This document shows positions 5,091-5,491 of a stretch of 5,491 nucleotides of DNA, piece by piece. The position numbers were made by a program, and so were the translations under genes. The notes beneath the pieces were generated by a model. It searched no databases. It worked only from the letters and a program-made list of their open reading frames with translations, and was not told where the DNA came from. Position 1 is the first letter of the stretch; the number at the start of each line of letters is the position of its first letter. Origin of the DNA: an uncultured Oscillospiraceae bacterium (GTDB lineage: Bacteria > Bacillota > Clostridia > Oscillospirales > Oscillospiraceae); assembly GCA_900758955.1 (NCBI GenBank), contig CAAETL010000030.1:1-5491 (forward strand), given 5' to 3'.

Positions 5091-5443
5091 ACTGGCTGCT
5101 TGCGTTTCTGGCCGGCGGCGTCACCGGGATTCTGTCCGGCTTTGGCATTGGGGGCGGCTCTCTTCTGCTGATCTATCTCACCAGTTTCGCGGGGGTCGCG
5201 CAGCGCACGGCCCAGGGAATAAACCTCCTCTATTTCTTGCCTGCTGCCGCAGCTTCCCTCCCCGCCCACTTCCGCAACGGCTTTGTGGAAAAGCCGGTTC
5301 TCCTGCCGGCCATCATAGGGGGCCTCATCGCCTCCGCCCTGGCCGCCTGGATTTCCACCGGTTTGGATATGACGCTTCTTCGGCGGCTCTTTGGCCTCTT
5401 TCTTCTCTATGTAGGATTTACGGAGCTATTTCGTAAAAAATAA
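5084..5443 (+). CDS. Half-size TauE/SafE (TSUP) family transporter subunit, second gene
   Basis: This 119-residue membrane protein is paralogous to the preceding one. It has the motif GFGIGGGSLLLIYL (19-32), then QRTAQGINLLYFLP (40-53) and LLRRLFGLFLLYVGF (98-112), each matching the same position in its neighbour. The pair therefore supplies both halves of a TSUP transporter from two genes and probably assembles as a heterodimer. Its ATG 5084 overlaps the previous stop by seven bases (ATGTTAG), with GGAGG at 5071-5075 eight bases upstream. That predicts translational coupling and near-equal amounts. ATG 5069 in the same frame is rejected because it overlaps that site. The protein ends FRKK, and 48 bases remain in the window with no clear terminator. 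Confidence 0.88.
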   Translation: MLDWLLAFLAGGVTGILSGFGIGGGSLLLIYLTSFAGVAQRTAQGINLLYFLPAAAASLPAHFRNGFVEKPVLLPAIIGGLIASALAAWISTGLDMTLLRRLFGLFLLYVGFTELFRKK

Positions 5444-5491
5444 TGCATAATTAAGATGGACTTTGGGCTCAATCAGGCCCCGGCATCCAAA

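Noticed and set aside
5444..5491. Possible hairpin near the right edge (GGGC...GCCCC)
   Set aside because: Only four pairs with a bulge are visible and the window ends, so no terminator can be supported.

Overview
The window looks like chromosomal DNA from a low-to-mid GC Firmicute of class Clostridia, most likely a gut Oscillospiraceae-type organism. This rests on three things. The ribosome binding sites are strong (AAGGAGG type). A FeoB gene is followed by a small Cys-rich FeoB-associated protein. There are also a clostridial DUF6514-like protein and half-size TSUP transporters. The genus assignment is inference.

Left part, + strand, 1-987: the end of a ferrous iron uptake operon. It holds the C-terminus of FeoB (cut by the window edge), a 52-residue FeoB-associated membrane protein with a cysteine-rich tail, and a short DtxR/MntR-like winged-helix regulator. 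A strong intrinsic terminator closes the operon. Two further perfect hairpins lie inside it, one within the small gene's cysteine codons and one just before the regulator.

Middle part, - strand, 873-1944: a 3'-truncated P-loop ATPase gene (PRK06851-like), whose homology stops just after its DGTAPH motif, and upstream of it a small DUF6514-like gene. The 348-base divergent region 1735-2082 carries a candidate promoter for each direction and two Spo0A-box-like heptamers.

Right part, + strand, 2083-5443: a membrane-anchored SurA/PrsA-like foldase with two parvulin-like domains that both lack the usual histidines and an acidic Asn-rich tail. A 28-base perfect palindrome follows. Next come a ThiF/MoeB-family tRNA threonylcarbamoyladenosine dehydratase (TcdA), a terminator-like hairpin whose right arm contains the ribosome binding site of the next gene, and two overlapping half-size TauE/SafE (TSUP) genes that probably form one heteromeric transporter. 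Bases 5444-5491 show nothing I can assign.

Most of the window is ordinary housekeeping and metal-transport content. I do not see a clearly new multi-gene system. The points most worth checking are the altered metal site of the regulator, the hairpin that hides the TSUP ribosome binding site, and the histidine-less double parvulin protein.
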